Positions 11,394-22,200 of a DNA stretch of 64,000 nucleotides are shown piece by piece. Numbering within the stretch: the stretch's first letter is position 1; each line of letters begins with the position of its first letter. The notes below the pieces were generated by a model. It searched no databases and had not been told where the DNA came from. It worked only from the letters and a program-made list of their open reading frames with translations. A program made the translations under genes and the position numbers. The DNA is from Volvox africanus (Eukaryota > Chlorophyta > Chlorophyceae > Chlamydomonadales > Volvocaceae): NCBI GenBank assembly GCA_030268105.1, contig BSDZ01000078.1, positions 3,585,001 through 3,649,000 of the forward strand. Direction: 5' to 3'.

Positions 11394-12922
11394 GCTTAGG
11401 TCACAATTGAATGGACCTGTCCTGAGGCCCCATCGTCGAGCTGTTGTGAGACCTTTGTTCCTTTCCTGACCTGCCGTCAGTGGTCCCTGAGGCGTCGACG
11501 GCCTCATAACTGCGGTATCACAAAAGAGGCACGGCATCGGGTCCTGAAGGATTTGCTTTCCCTGGACCCTGGCATTGAAGATGAGAGCCCCTGCGTGGAG
11601 AAGCGAACGATGGGTGATAAGGACAACCAGGAGGAATGCCCAGACGCTATTGCTAGACTGACCATGCTTAGTGCTGCGCTTTTTCAATACGAACAGCCGT
11701 ATCACAATGGTTCATTAGGATTGCGCACAATGAACTCGCTTGCTGCTGCACATGACAACTGTGAACTCAACACCAATACCAGCAGATTTCGTGAACCGAA
11801 GGAAGCGTCTGTCACATTCGATTTGCTAAAAATAGGGTGCGTGAGACAATCTTCCGACGAGGTAAAAGCTTTGCGTAGATACATGTGCGCACGCTGCGAG
11901 TGCCGCCAGCTGCCATCTGGCACCTGCGAAGAATGCATGTTCTCAAGTAATAGCACGGAATCTTCACCAGAATGCGCACGCATATCCACCTATTGTCAGA
12001 CGAGATTGAACCACAAAAACCTGCACTCAGCCGCATGACAGTGCAGGGGATTCACGCGTACTATACGTGCCTCCCCTGCCAGGCAATATAGCTGGCCACT
12101 GGCCATTTCACTAAGCTAGGAAAAGAACTAGCAATCGATGATGTACAAACCCGACACATACATGAAGCACGAGCCCACCGAAAGTTCATTGGATCGCCTA
12201 ACACAGCAGCCTGACTGCGCCTGCCCACTTTGTGTGAGCTTTCATAGTCAAGTTCTTATGGCCCTATACACAGGAGGCTGGTCATGATCCACCAATAGCA
12301 CCCAGCGCTGCATCATGAAGAGGTGGCACGACACGTGCGAAAGCCAACTACTCGAACTTGAACAAAAACAGTGCCCAGTCAATAATCACTTCGCCGCAAG
12401 ACCCATCGATCATCTACCCGAAACCTAAACCCCGCGGACAGACCTTGATTTGCACCCTTCTGCACCGCATGCATCCAATCAAAGCGTAAATGCCATCAGC
12501 AGCCTACTCCTCCTGAAGACATGCATTTCACGAGGTGCAGCGCGAAAGCGTGCGTCTGGCTCTTCTGTTCATGGCCCTTCAACCAATATTGGCTACCCCC
12601 ATTCCGCAATGGCCGAAACCTTGGGGGGTCCACGCACCACAGGATGATCGCCTGGAATAGCTGCGGATGAACTGCGGGTGATTTCAGAAACGCAACGGAG
12701 CTGCGAGAGATCATCCAGCCGGTAGGACCTGGAGAACATCGCCGATTACGAGCGGCCTACAGATCAAACCCGCAAATGTAAGGACCTATAATTGCTGCAC
12801 CAGCAGCAGTTAAGCTATGGCGAGCACAATTGCGGGAATCGATTAGCACCTATCACGACCCAACAGAGCTCTTCCCAGCTGAAATACACAAATTCATGCT
12901 TCATACCAAACCGAAGCTTGCC

Positions 12923-12950
12923 AGTGCAGCATTGGCAGTGCAGCATTGGC
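12923..12950. repeat. Tandem duplication of a 14-bp unit
   Basis: The unit AGTGCAGCATTGGC occurs twice in direct succession (12923-12936 and 12937-12950), about 30 bases beyond the DYRKP stop codon and so within its likely 3' UTR. It looks like a recent slippage duplication. Confidence 0.75.
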
Positions 12951-12979
12951 TCGCTACCCATCGACGATATTGATCGGAA

Positions 12980-15900
12980 TTAACCGTCCAGCGAGGGGTA
13001 TTCCTGCTGCAACCAGGGGTGCTTCAGTGCCTCCCCAGCTGTGGGGCGTTTCCGTGGGTCTACGGTCAGCAAGTACGAAACGAACTCCAACAACCCCTCG
13101 TCCGCGTCAGGCATCCTGTCAGGGATTGGAAGTCGATCAGTGGTGTACACGTTTGCCGTGATCATTGGGGAAGCAGTGTCATGCGTACCATTGACACGAG
13201 CATAATAGTGTATCGTCGGGTTGAGATGAGGCAAGTTGTCCTCATTTATACCCACCTGTGTCGCAGCGATGTCCGCTTCGGCAACAGCAGCTCGTAGCGC
13301 TGTGTCGTTGGTGACCGCTCATACAGCATTCCGCTGCGCGTATAGAAGCGGTGTGCATACCGTCCCTTGTGAAGCATCCACTCTGGGATCGGGCCCAAAA
13401 TACCTTCCAGCCGTGCCAATAGCGTCGCGAGCGAGTCATTCTGGAAGCAACAAAGAACGAAATGAAAGCATATAAAATTACGTACAACTTCGAACGTTCA
13501 GTAACAGCTTGATTTGGGGACATCATAAGAGCTCGCATCACGGGGATTGCAGCGGATACAACCAAGCCAGGCTTAACCGTACCTGGAACAGCACGTAGCC
13601 GCTGGACAGTTCCGCCAAGATGCACCCTAAAGACCAAACGTCCACCTTGTAATCATATGGCAATCCGAGTATCACCTCGGGTGCACGGTACGAGCGGCTC
13701 TGCACGTAGCTGCTGAGCTGGTCTGTGATGAAGCAGGATGAACCTAGGTCGATCACCTTGACCTCGCACCTGTTCGAGATGACCATCAGATTGCATAGCA
13801 GGACACGTGTGGAGATGGTTTGTAACGGACACTCTAACAAACCCAGTTTATTATGCAATGGAACGTAGGCAGCGCAAGGAACCAACCTGCTATAACTCTT
13901 AATAAGAATATTCTCGGGTTTCAGATCCGAGTGGATAAGACCCAGAGAATGCAGAAAAGCAAGCGAACGGAGCGCCTGGCGCGCGATCCGCTGGATGCGT
14001 GCGTTGGTAAAGTAGAGCTCGTCGCCTGACTCCTTGTTGTACTTCTGGAACTCGTACAGGTTGGCGCGCAGCAACTCGCAGACGAGGAACAGATGCTCCT
14101 ATGCATATGGAGGCCATGTGCACGACATGCAGACATAGATGTTAGTGCGACCTCAATAAGCCAGATGGCTACGTATCGAACAGTTCCCTTCATCAGGTTG
14201 AGAAAATGATCGCAAGGGGACGCCGTTTATTATCAGTTCATTTCCTTTTTATCAGTCCATTTCCTTACTAAAAATATCATCCGGTGCATGCGGTGATAGA
14301 CCAAGAGCAAACCATGCAGACTGCCATGCCAATGTCGATTACTATGCGCGCAATACCATTCCTTGCCTCGACAGGTAGAGGGGTCGATCCATCCTGGACT
14401 TCTTGCAGAGGCAACCTAGAGGATACCCGGTTGCACGGCCTGTTAAATAAATTGGGAAGCCCCTTAAGTGGCACGCACGTGACGCGGCAAGCCAACCCCC
14501 ACTTGCGTGTTCACACCTGTTTCAGACAAGCCCACCTCCCGACGCAAACGCACAAACCTTGTAGTAAAAGAAGTCGTAAAGCCGCACAATGGCGTACTCG
14601 TCGTTGGGGTCCATGGTGTTCACGTATTTCAGGAGTTTGATCTCGTCCAAGGACTGGTCGAAGTAATCTTTGTTGTTCTGCGCGCCATAGGAAGGCAGAC
14701 AGATAGGGCTTATGCAATACCGTGGCTGAGAGGCCAGCAACCCCTATTTAATCCTTATTTGCCTGATCGACGTTGTTTGCCATCGATGTTGTTCATGGCA
14801 CTCTTCACGGGACAGCATGCGACGGTAACCATTTAATAAGAACTGTGCTACAGCAGCCGCACCTTGATGATTTTCAGGCACACGAGTTGCCCGGTCTTAA
14901 TGTCCAGCGCCTGAACCGCCCGGCTGAATGCAGCAGAGCCCAGCAGGTCCATCACTTGGTAACTGCATATTTGAAGATGCGGCATGTTAGTGCTGACAAG
15001 ACTGTTCACAATCATTTCCATGAAGCAATGTGGTCTAATACCACAGATTACGGTGATTACGGACCCCTCATTCCATATAAGTTATTAGGCAGGTACAGGG
15101 CCGAGCCACCCCAAGCATTCAACGTACAAATGCGATGGCAAGCATGTTTTCAACGCAATGTCACCAGCAGTTCCTGCAATTGGAACATCGCAGTACACTT
15201 CCAAAAGACCAATGCAACAAATCTGGACTAAAATTCCGTTGAAATATCCATTACGATCGATGAGGATGCAACGCACCGGCCTGCTATGAGGTCGTTAAGC
15301 CGGATGGGGAAATCCTTAGTCTCCTCAAAGCCCGTGCGGTGGCGTCGGTGGATGATGCGCAGCTCGAATACCTCGTACTTTTTGTCAATGTAGTCAGCTT
15401 CATACTCGTACAACACATTCCCGTGTTCGTCCATATGATATCGGGGAATGACCGCAGAATCGGGCCGCCCACGCACCGAGTCTGCACGTAGCAGATGTTG
15501 GGAGGCCAGCGTTAAGGTTAACGCAGTGCTGATAGGTTCAATATTAGGCTCCAAACTTTTTCAGCAATTCTGGGTCTCACCCTTGGTCTCGGGCGCCCGT
15601 AAGCGATCCTCCTCGCCCCACTCTTCTGGCACGTCCGCCGCGGTTCCAACAAGCGAGCCGACGCCCAGCTCGTCATCCTCGTCCTCATCTGGTGCGGTGT
15701 GCTCGTCAAACAGGATTGCGCTGATGCGGTCACCCGTTTCCAATAGGCCGTACGCCTGTGCCGCAGCTGACAGACCACGCGCCGCTGCATCTTTGTCATC
15801 ATGAAACATTGCAGTAAGGCTTTCGCCTACGTCGTCACCTTGCCCATCCAGGGGCTCATCTACGTCGGCTTCATTTCCATCACAAGACGCCGGTTCTGAG

Positions 15901-18900
15901 AAGGATGTCACCATGATGTCGCTCCGGCGAACGATTACTACAGCAGCCTCCTCCGGCTGCGGTAACGACTGCTGGCTATGGATTTGATCCAGCCGCCCGT
16001 GACGTACAGCGGTGCCAACAGCAGTCAGCAACTGCGACGCGGGTTCTGCGTCCAGTCCATCGTGAGACTCGGCGCCAAGCTCCTCTATGTCAAAGTTAAT
16101 GCTATGCGCGACCACATGAGACGAATCTGCAAGGACGACAGTCGATTCAGGCAGTGGTGGCATTCAGTCACGGCATGTGCACTGCTCTATTAGCTTCAAA
16201 AAAATCCTTACGGTCCGGGTGCAAGTTCGTTTCGTTATGATATCTCCTTAAGGCTCCGTATAGAACATAACATGCATATCCCATTTCACGCACCCCTCCG
16301 ATCAACTCCGTCCGCCTGTGGTGCCAGCTGCTCAGCGCTTGCTCCAGTGGCATCCGCCCCCAATACCAGGGGGGAATCCATTCCAAGGGACGGAAGGCTA
16401 ATCGACTCCACACCAACAGAGCCAGTTAGCGTAAGCTGGGTGCAGGCCGGTTTAGAGACCGAGCCATACGATGAAGCCACCCCTGCCTGCGGCCCTGGCT
16501 CCTGCAAAGTTGTATTACGTGCATCAGGGTGCTGCCCGCTGCCTGACAAGCTCAGGGCTTTTGGTGTCCCAGCGCTCTCATCTTCCGTGTTAGCAGTCGA
16601 AAACTCCAACGACGGCTCCCTCTCCCCCTCAATTAGCCGGTCTATTGGAGGCTTGAATTCCCATTCCAGCACCACATCAGTTGCATCTGGCAAGCAAATA
16701 TTAATCCCCGAGGTGGACGCGCCGTCCGGGCTGGGTGGTGCTCCTGATGCGTCCCCGTCGGTGGTTTTTCGCTCCGCCGGGAAATCCTGGGCCGCCAGAG
16801 ATGTGCTGCGGCTGCTCAGGCGATATTTCAAGTACTCTGCGGACAAGTCAGTGACATGACCATCAGCAACACTACAGTCTCCAACTCGATGGAGAGAAAA
16901 CCAAACCAGAAAATAAGTTCATGGTTCTAAGCGCCTGAACGTTGCCGACTAACTGGTCAGCAAATGAACTTTCAAGACTTTTCGGTATTGCTTTACCGCA
17001 CATAGCGGTAGGCGCTTGTGCACCTGCACCTCCTCAATCCGGCCCTGATAAATGATATATTCTTAGCAGTAGCACCGAAACGAAACTCAATGCTTCCGGT
17101 CAAGCAACGGACAAACTGAATCGTACAAGGGAATGTATTGAACGTAGCCGCACCTACCGTCATCCGCGTACTCAGCCGGCAGAGCATTGTCATCGTCCCA
17201 AGTCGCGACGGGCTCCGACGTGCAACTGCTTCGCACCGACGGCCATGAAGTGAAAAGTCGCTGCTCTGGCTCGTCCGACGGAGGTGTGACCGGGAAGCTA
17301 AAGCCTCCACCCGCGTTCGCACTTCCGCTGCCAGTAGCAGCCGTGTTCCCGCGGACGTCACCCGTGCGCCTGCACAGAAGGTCAAGGACGACGATTGATG
17401 CAAAAACTTAATGCTTCTCACATCACTTTCCCACGACAGGGATGATGTTATCGCAGCTGTATAAGACGCAGGTCAACGAACACAAGTTCAGTTGTCGTCA
17501 ACCATTCAGCCTCTAAAGCCGGTGCCAAGAAATACCACCGTCAGTATGCATCGAAAGCTGCATCAACAAGAGCAGCAGCACCTTGCACTCCTCAACCCGC
17601 ATGTCACGCTGCATGCTCAATGCGTAATGGGCTTACCCTGCTGCTAACGTCTTCAGCAGTAGCATGTGTTTGGTCGATCCCTTGCGCTGGCTACGTTCCT
17701 TGCCACCCGCTCCTTCCGATGCTTGTCCCTCGGAAGGAGCTACCGATGGAGCTAAAGAGCCGCGGGCAACGTCCATAGAAGAGGTAGGGCTCTGTCGGCC
17801 ACGGCGGAATAGCTCGACGTCTTCATGATTAACGACGGTCACAGGGAAATCAATGACCTCTGGGTCCGCGGTATGCTCGCATTCCGACACCTTGGAAGAT
17901 AATTGACCCTCGGCCTCGCCGTCAACATTGAAGCCCCGTTCCATCTCGAAGTCTTTGAACGAGCTGCTCAAGGACTCCACGCGGGACAGCACGGGCCGTC
18001 TCTCCTCTGCTTCCTGTTTCTCAGGGCTTTTGCTTGGCGTGCTGACTGGATCGGCGAACTTGATGTCAGCCGGGCCTAGGTCCCATGTCTCGTCGTGTGC
18101 GTCACCCGAGAAAGCCCCATACTGTCCGGACTGCACGCTGCTGGCCGCAGTTATGCCCTCCGGGTCCGAAGCTGATACTTCTGATTCAATATCGTCATAG
18201 TTCAGGTCCCCTGGCTGGTGCATGAAATAAGCGCGTTCACTGCCGTCCTCACTACACACGTCCAGCTCAGTCTCCGCAAAACGCGCCTGACTGGCCACCT
18301 CACGCCTGCTGTAGCCGGGATCCTCCATGTTTTCATAGTCATCAATTTCTCCATCCCATATAGCTGCACGAAGCACGCAAGTGAAACGTCAAATATGGCC
18401 CCGGCATCAACCACTTCAACCTCCCGACATACTCACGTCGGTGACGCTGATGGGCAGGTCGAGAAACTCTACTTTTTCCTGCTTTTATTGGCGCAGCTGT
18501 TGGAGGACTGGCAGCTGTTTGCTTCAAGTTTGTAGGTGCGCCATGGAGTGGCGCACTTTCAACCGCTCCAGCAGTAGAAGCTGCTTTAGGCTGAGCTGGT
18601 GGTCCCGGAAATCCCTCCCTGTTGATCCAAGGTAAGCGTTCAGGGCATGGGGAACGCCCTTCGAAGGTGACCCCGCTCCTTTGCTATCAATCTTACCAAC
18701 TTGGTCCCGCTTGCGCAGACTTGCTACGTGGTGGTGATAGCGCCTCAAGAGCACGTTCTCCATATTCAGATGTTGATGGTGGAGCCGAGCATGCTGATAT
18801 AGATTGGCGCGAAGTCGCGAAAATGGCACCTTCTGCGCTTGGGCTCGCCGAGCCCTGCAGCCGGGTGCTGAACTCTTGCAATAAAACGTTATGAGCCTTA

Positions 18901-18974
18901 TGAAAACCTTCCTCGTGCAAGAAATTAACCACGAAATTCAGGGTCTCGAGATACTTTTCGTGGCCCTCTGCCAT
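12980..18974 (-). CDS. DYRKP: Plant-type DYRK kinase (DYRKP family)
   Basis: Dual-specificity tyrosine-regulated protein kinase of the green-lineage DYRKP group. The Chlamydomonas member (STD1) is linked to starch and oil turnover. Thirteen exons, all phase-consistent (minus strand): 18974-18697, 18618-18437, 18363-17637, 17369-17158, 16836-16294, 16126-15581, 15481-15277, 14962-14863, 14677-14558, 14098-13887, 13769-13583, 13440-13256 and 13115-12980, giving 1210 aa. The N-terminus (about residues 8-38) is LisH-like. A long acidic disordered part follows. The signature YEYEADYIDKKYEVFELRII precedes the kinase domain. Kinase residues: Lys928 (VCLKIIK), Glu943 (DEIKLL), catalytic HSDLKPEN at 1027-1034, DLG at 1049-1051 and the activation segment YVQSRSYRAPE at 1063-1073. 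HSD and DLG replace HRD and DFG; DLG matches the plant homologues I know. A Gly-rich loop (LLGSAAFSRAV, 904-914) is present. The kinase identity is very firm; the boundaries of the disordered exons are less so. Confidence 0.9.
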
Positions 18975-19256
18975 TTTGCCCAAAGGAGTCCGGAACTTTC
19001 TCTAACGTTTCATATTTAAAGATTATGTTTCGATAACACACCGAGAATACAATCCTCTGGAGTACTAGACAGTTTGAGGAGAAAATTACAGCTTGCAACA
19101 TGTACGACAGGTCACGAAATTTAACAGTACACCAAAGCTGTGACAGTATCCAGATTTTTCTTAAGGTTCTGACGTGAGTCAGTATGGCAAATGCATCCCT
19201 CAGAGTGGTCATGCCTTGTGGGTGATGGGCGAACATCGAGGACGTTTTCAACCAAA
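18975..19256. promoter_or_regulatory. Shared divergent promoter region, DYRKP / GT90
   Basis: Only 282 bases separate the ATG of the minus-strand kinase gene (18974) from the proposed ATG of the plus-strand glycosyltransferase gene (19257). Both 5' UTRs and both promoters must fit here unless upstream non-coding exons exist. No clear TATA box or known motif was identified. The call depends on the 19257 start being right. Confidence 0.4.
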
Positions 19257-22200
19257 ATGCCGAAAGGCTGGGTTTTGATAGTGATGATAATTTTCACAAT
19301 GTATGGAGGTTTAATAACTCCCCGGCAGTCTGCGCTAGTGGCGGGCTCCAAAGACGCCGTGCACGCTGTCAGGAAGCCACGCAGATCCCGGCGTTCCGGA
19401 CCCCAGGTTGAGAACTTTGCGGGATTTGAGCCGGTGACAGAAGTACCTCTGTCGAACTACGGGTGGATAGACGTGGAGAGTACCATGGGTGTTCTCCTCG
19501 AGTAAGCCAAGCGGGTATTTGCACGCGATTAGCTTGCCGGCATCCAGATGAAATGGCATGCTACGGGTTTTCTCTGGATATTGCCAAGCTTTCATGCTGA
19601 ATGAATGCAGCGCGAGACGGCACGGCAATGTCCAATCTACGGTTTCAGTACCGCTCTGCTGCCACTCCGTAAAATGGGTCGCCTACAGAATTTTCCCGCG
19701 TAAATGCCGCTTTCTGCATACATGTCATACTCTGCAACGGCATGCTCACCGCGACAGCTTCGAATCTGAGCCACAGGGCTGGCTTGGGCCCCGAGGTGGC
19801 GTATTGGAAGCGCCGCGAAGTCAAATGCGATGACATCGCCCACACCGTCAAGGACCTTCATACCATGTACGGACTGGTCTCGGGCAACCCGCACGATGCA
19901 TTCTGGTAGTCAATAATGTCGCAAGCCAAACATACGTACAACATGATATGATGTTCTGGAAAACTTTAAATTGTTCAAAGGGCAGCTACGTGGGTCGTGG
20001 GGTTACAGGGAGAGACGGGTTCAGATGTTTTGCAGGTTTGCTTGACGAGATTGGAGACTGGATAGGATACACATTCCAGCCTTGTGTGCATTGCGTTCCT
20101 CTCTGTGTCCCTCTTTCAGTTCTGCAACACCTCTAGTATGGTTCGGCGTACATTTCAGCCTTAACTACCCCTTACCGTGGGCCCCTACCTGGCCTCCCTG
20201 GGCCCCGCAGCTTCCTCGACAGTGTTCGAGTGGTGCTTATTTACAATCAGACCTGGCATTTCCTTGATCCGGTTCCACACCAAAACAACAGTAATATCTT
20301 TCGAAGCGGTAACGTATCGGATGGGGCCCGGGGGACACCTGGTGAGAGTCCCAGGGAACGCACCTCACGCTTCGAGTGGCCGCTGCTGGCGCCCAGCCCT
20401 CCCGACACATGCTCGAGTCCGTGCCAGACCCAGGTGCGACTTGGCCCCTTTCCAAAGCCAGGTCCGCCGAGCAAAGCCCGACCTAATGTACTTCTCTCCA
20501 CCTTCCATGCACGCCGGCGCGATGCAGCACAAGGCACGCTGTGTGTCTCCACCACAAAATGCGTTTGCAACAGTAGTTTTCTCTTTGTCTGTCTTCCCAT
20601 GTGTACTGTGCTGCATAGTGCTTTCCTGACACGACGCAAGCTGCGGGAAAGGTTGCCATGTGCGCGCTGTCTTGTTCTCCGCCCAGCGAGTCCAGCCAGT
20701 CCAGCCAGATTCGTCAGCCCTGGCCCGCCCCGTTCTCAGCTCGCTCCTGCCTTGGTGCAGCTCAATCTCGTCCATCAGGCCATCGCGTCGCGCCTGGCGG
20801 GCTGGAGGTCCAAGGAACCCCCGAAGACATTGCGGCCCCCACGATACTCCCTTCCGGACATGGTCCTCATCATAAATGCCGCAGGTCAGTCAGGGGCAGC
20901 CGGTAGGCCCAACCCATCAACACAGTATGGCCAGCGTGCCACGACCAGGGTGCTCGCTTGGACGGCTTAGGTTAGCGTGAGAGACTTGCTGCGCCGCGGT
21001 TCTTCAAAACGGCTTCACACCTGTTCGCGACTGGGATCAGCGAACGGCTCGTGTCCGCGCCGTGAACTTGGGAGCCGAATGCATTTCCGAAGGGTTCTAA
21101 GGTCGCATACCGCGACGCTGCCCAAATTTGCCGGCGTTCCTGCGTGCCTTGCCCTTTTCTTCCTCTTTTCCGTCTATGCCGCTCCGTGTATGTGGCCGCA
21201 TGCCTAACGATTGAACTTCCGGCGGATCAGATAACATGCAGCGTTTTGGGGCTGGCTCCCGGGCGCCCGTCCTGTCCTTGATGGTGGGTCCATGAATCAG
21301 CCGGGCCCGCGATGCGATTGTGGGTGGGTGGGTGTTGTACCGGGTGGCGGGCCAGCGGGTTCTTGTAATCCTGAGCTTACTATGCTTTCAACGTGCTTTA
21401 GGCTTCCCTTGCATTCCTACGGCTATAATGTATATGTGGGTGTACATTTATGAGCCCTTTATTGGCTGTGCATATGATGGAGAAATACGTCGCTTCTGCT
21501 TTTTGGGTTCTACGTTTGCAGAAATGGTGGCGTATTCCATGGACGGCCTCCTCACAGCAGGGCGCTCGCGCGGGCACGAGTGCGAAGGTCTCAATTGAAG
21601 GTAGCATTCGCCTTCGGAAGCGCTTGAGCAACGATAATGGCAGCAGTAGGGCCACTGACGCAGATAGCAGCAGTCCCTCTGTGTCTCTCGGCCGTGTTGA
21701 CGGTGAACTTCTGCGGCCTCTGGACTTGCCCACCAACACGGTGCGCCTCAAAGCGAACACCACTGGTGCCGCTGCCACTGGCACTGAAAGTAGTACCAGC
21801 GCTGCTACCTCTCCGATGGCAACGGACATACCTTTGGAGAGTGCGAGTGCCGACCCGTTGTGGGACATGGTGCGGCGGTTTGTGACGGCTAGGCCGTTGG
21901 ATTTGCCACCGGGTGTCGAGGTTGCACCATCTCATCGGGAGTGGCGACGCAAACGCAAACAGGGTAGGTCGGATGCGGCGGCGGCTGGCACTGGCGCTGG
22001 CGAAGATAACGATTATGGCGAAGATGAGAAGTATTTTGAAAACCGCTCGGCCGCCCGGCGGAGGGACTATGACATGGACTTATTGCTGCCCACCATGGCT
22101 TACGTGAGTCGGCGTGCGGTAGTTGAGGTTTGAAGCATGGGTTTGGAGGCTCGGAGCTCATAGAGCATCCGAGCCAGAGATCAAGAACAACGGGAGGGTT

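Larger units (their letters stand above)
9588..12979. other. Intergenic region without a supported gene
   Basis: About 3.4 kb between the IQ-motif exon and the end of the DYRKP gene. Open frames are short, overlap on both strands and show no recognisable domain. The longest (11553-12038, plus strand) is discussed under rejected items. The region holds several short perfect inverted repeats (9642-9671, 10058-10077, 11373-11393) and a tandem 14-bp duplication (12923-12950). The 3' UTR of the DYRKP gene should lie at its right-hand end. Confidence 0.55.

Noticed and set aside
11553..12038. 161-codon open frame, plus strand, with several cysteines (CARCECRQLPSGTCEECMF)
   Set aside because: No recognisable domain, no splice context, and comparable frames lie on the opposite strand over the same bases. 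It looks like a chance open frame.
18437..18489. Alternative DYRKP exon reading EKVEFLDLPISVTD
   Set aside because: Its neighbours cannot be joined to it with an AG acceptor in the needed phase, whereas the Pro/Ala-rich frame over 18618-18437 fits both adjoining exons exactly.
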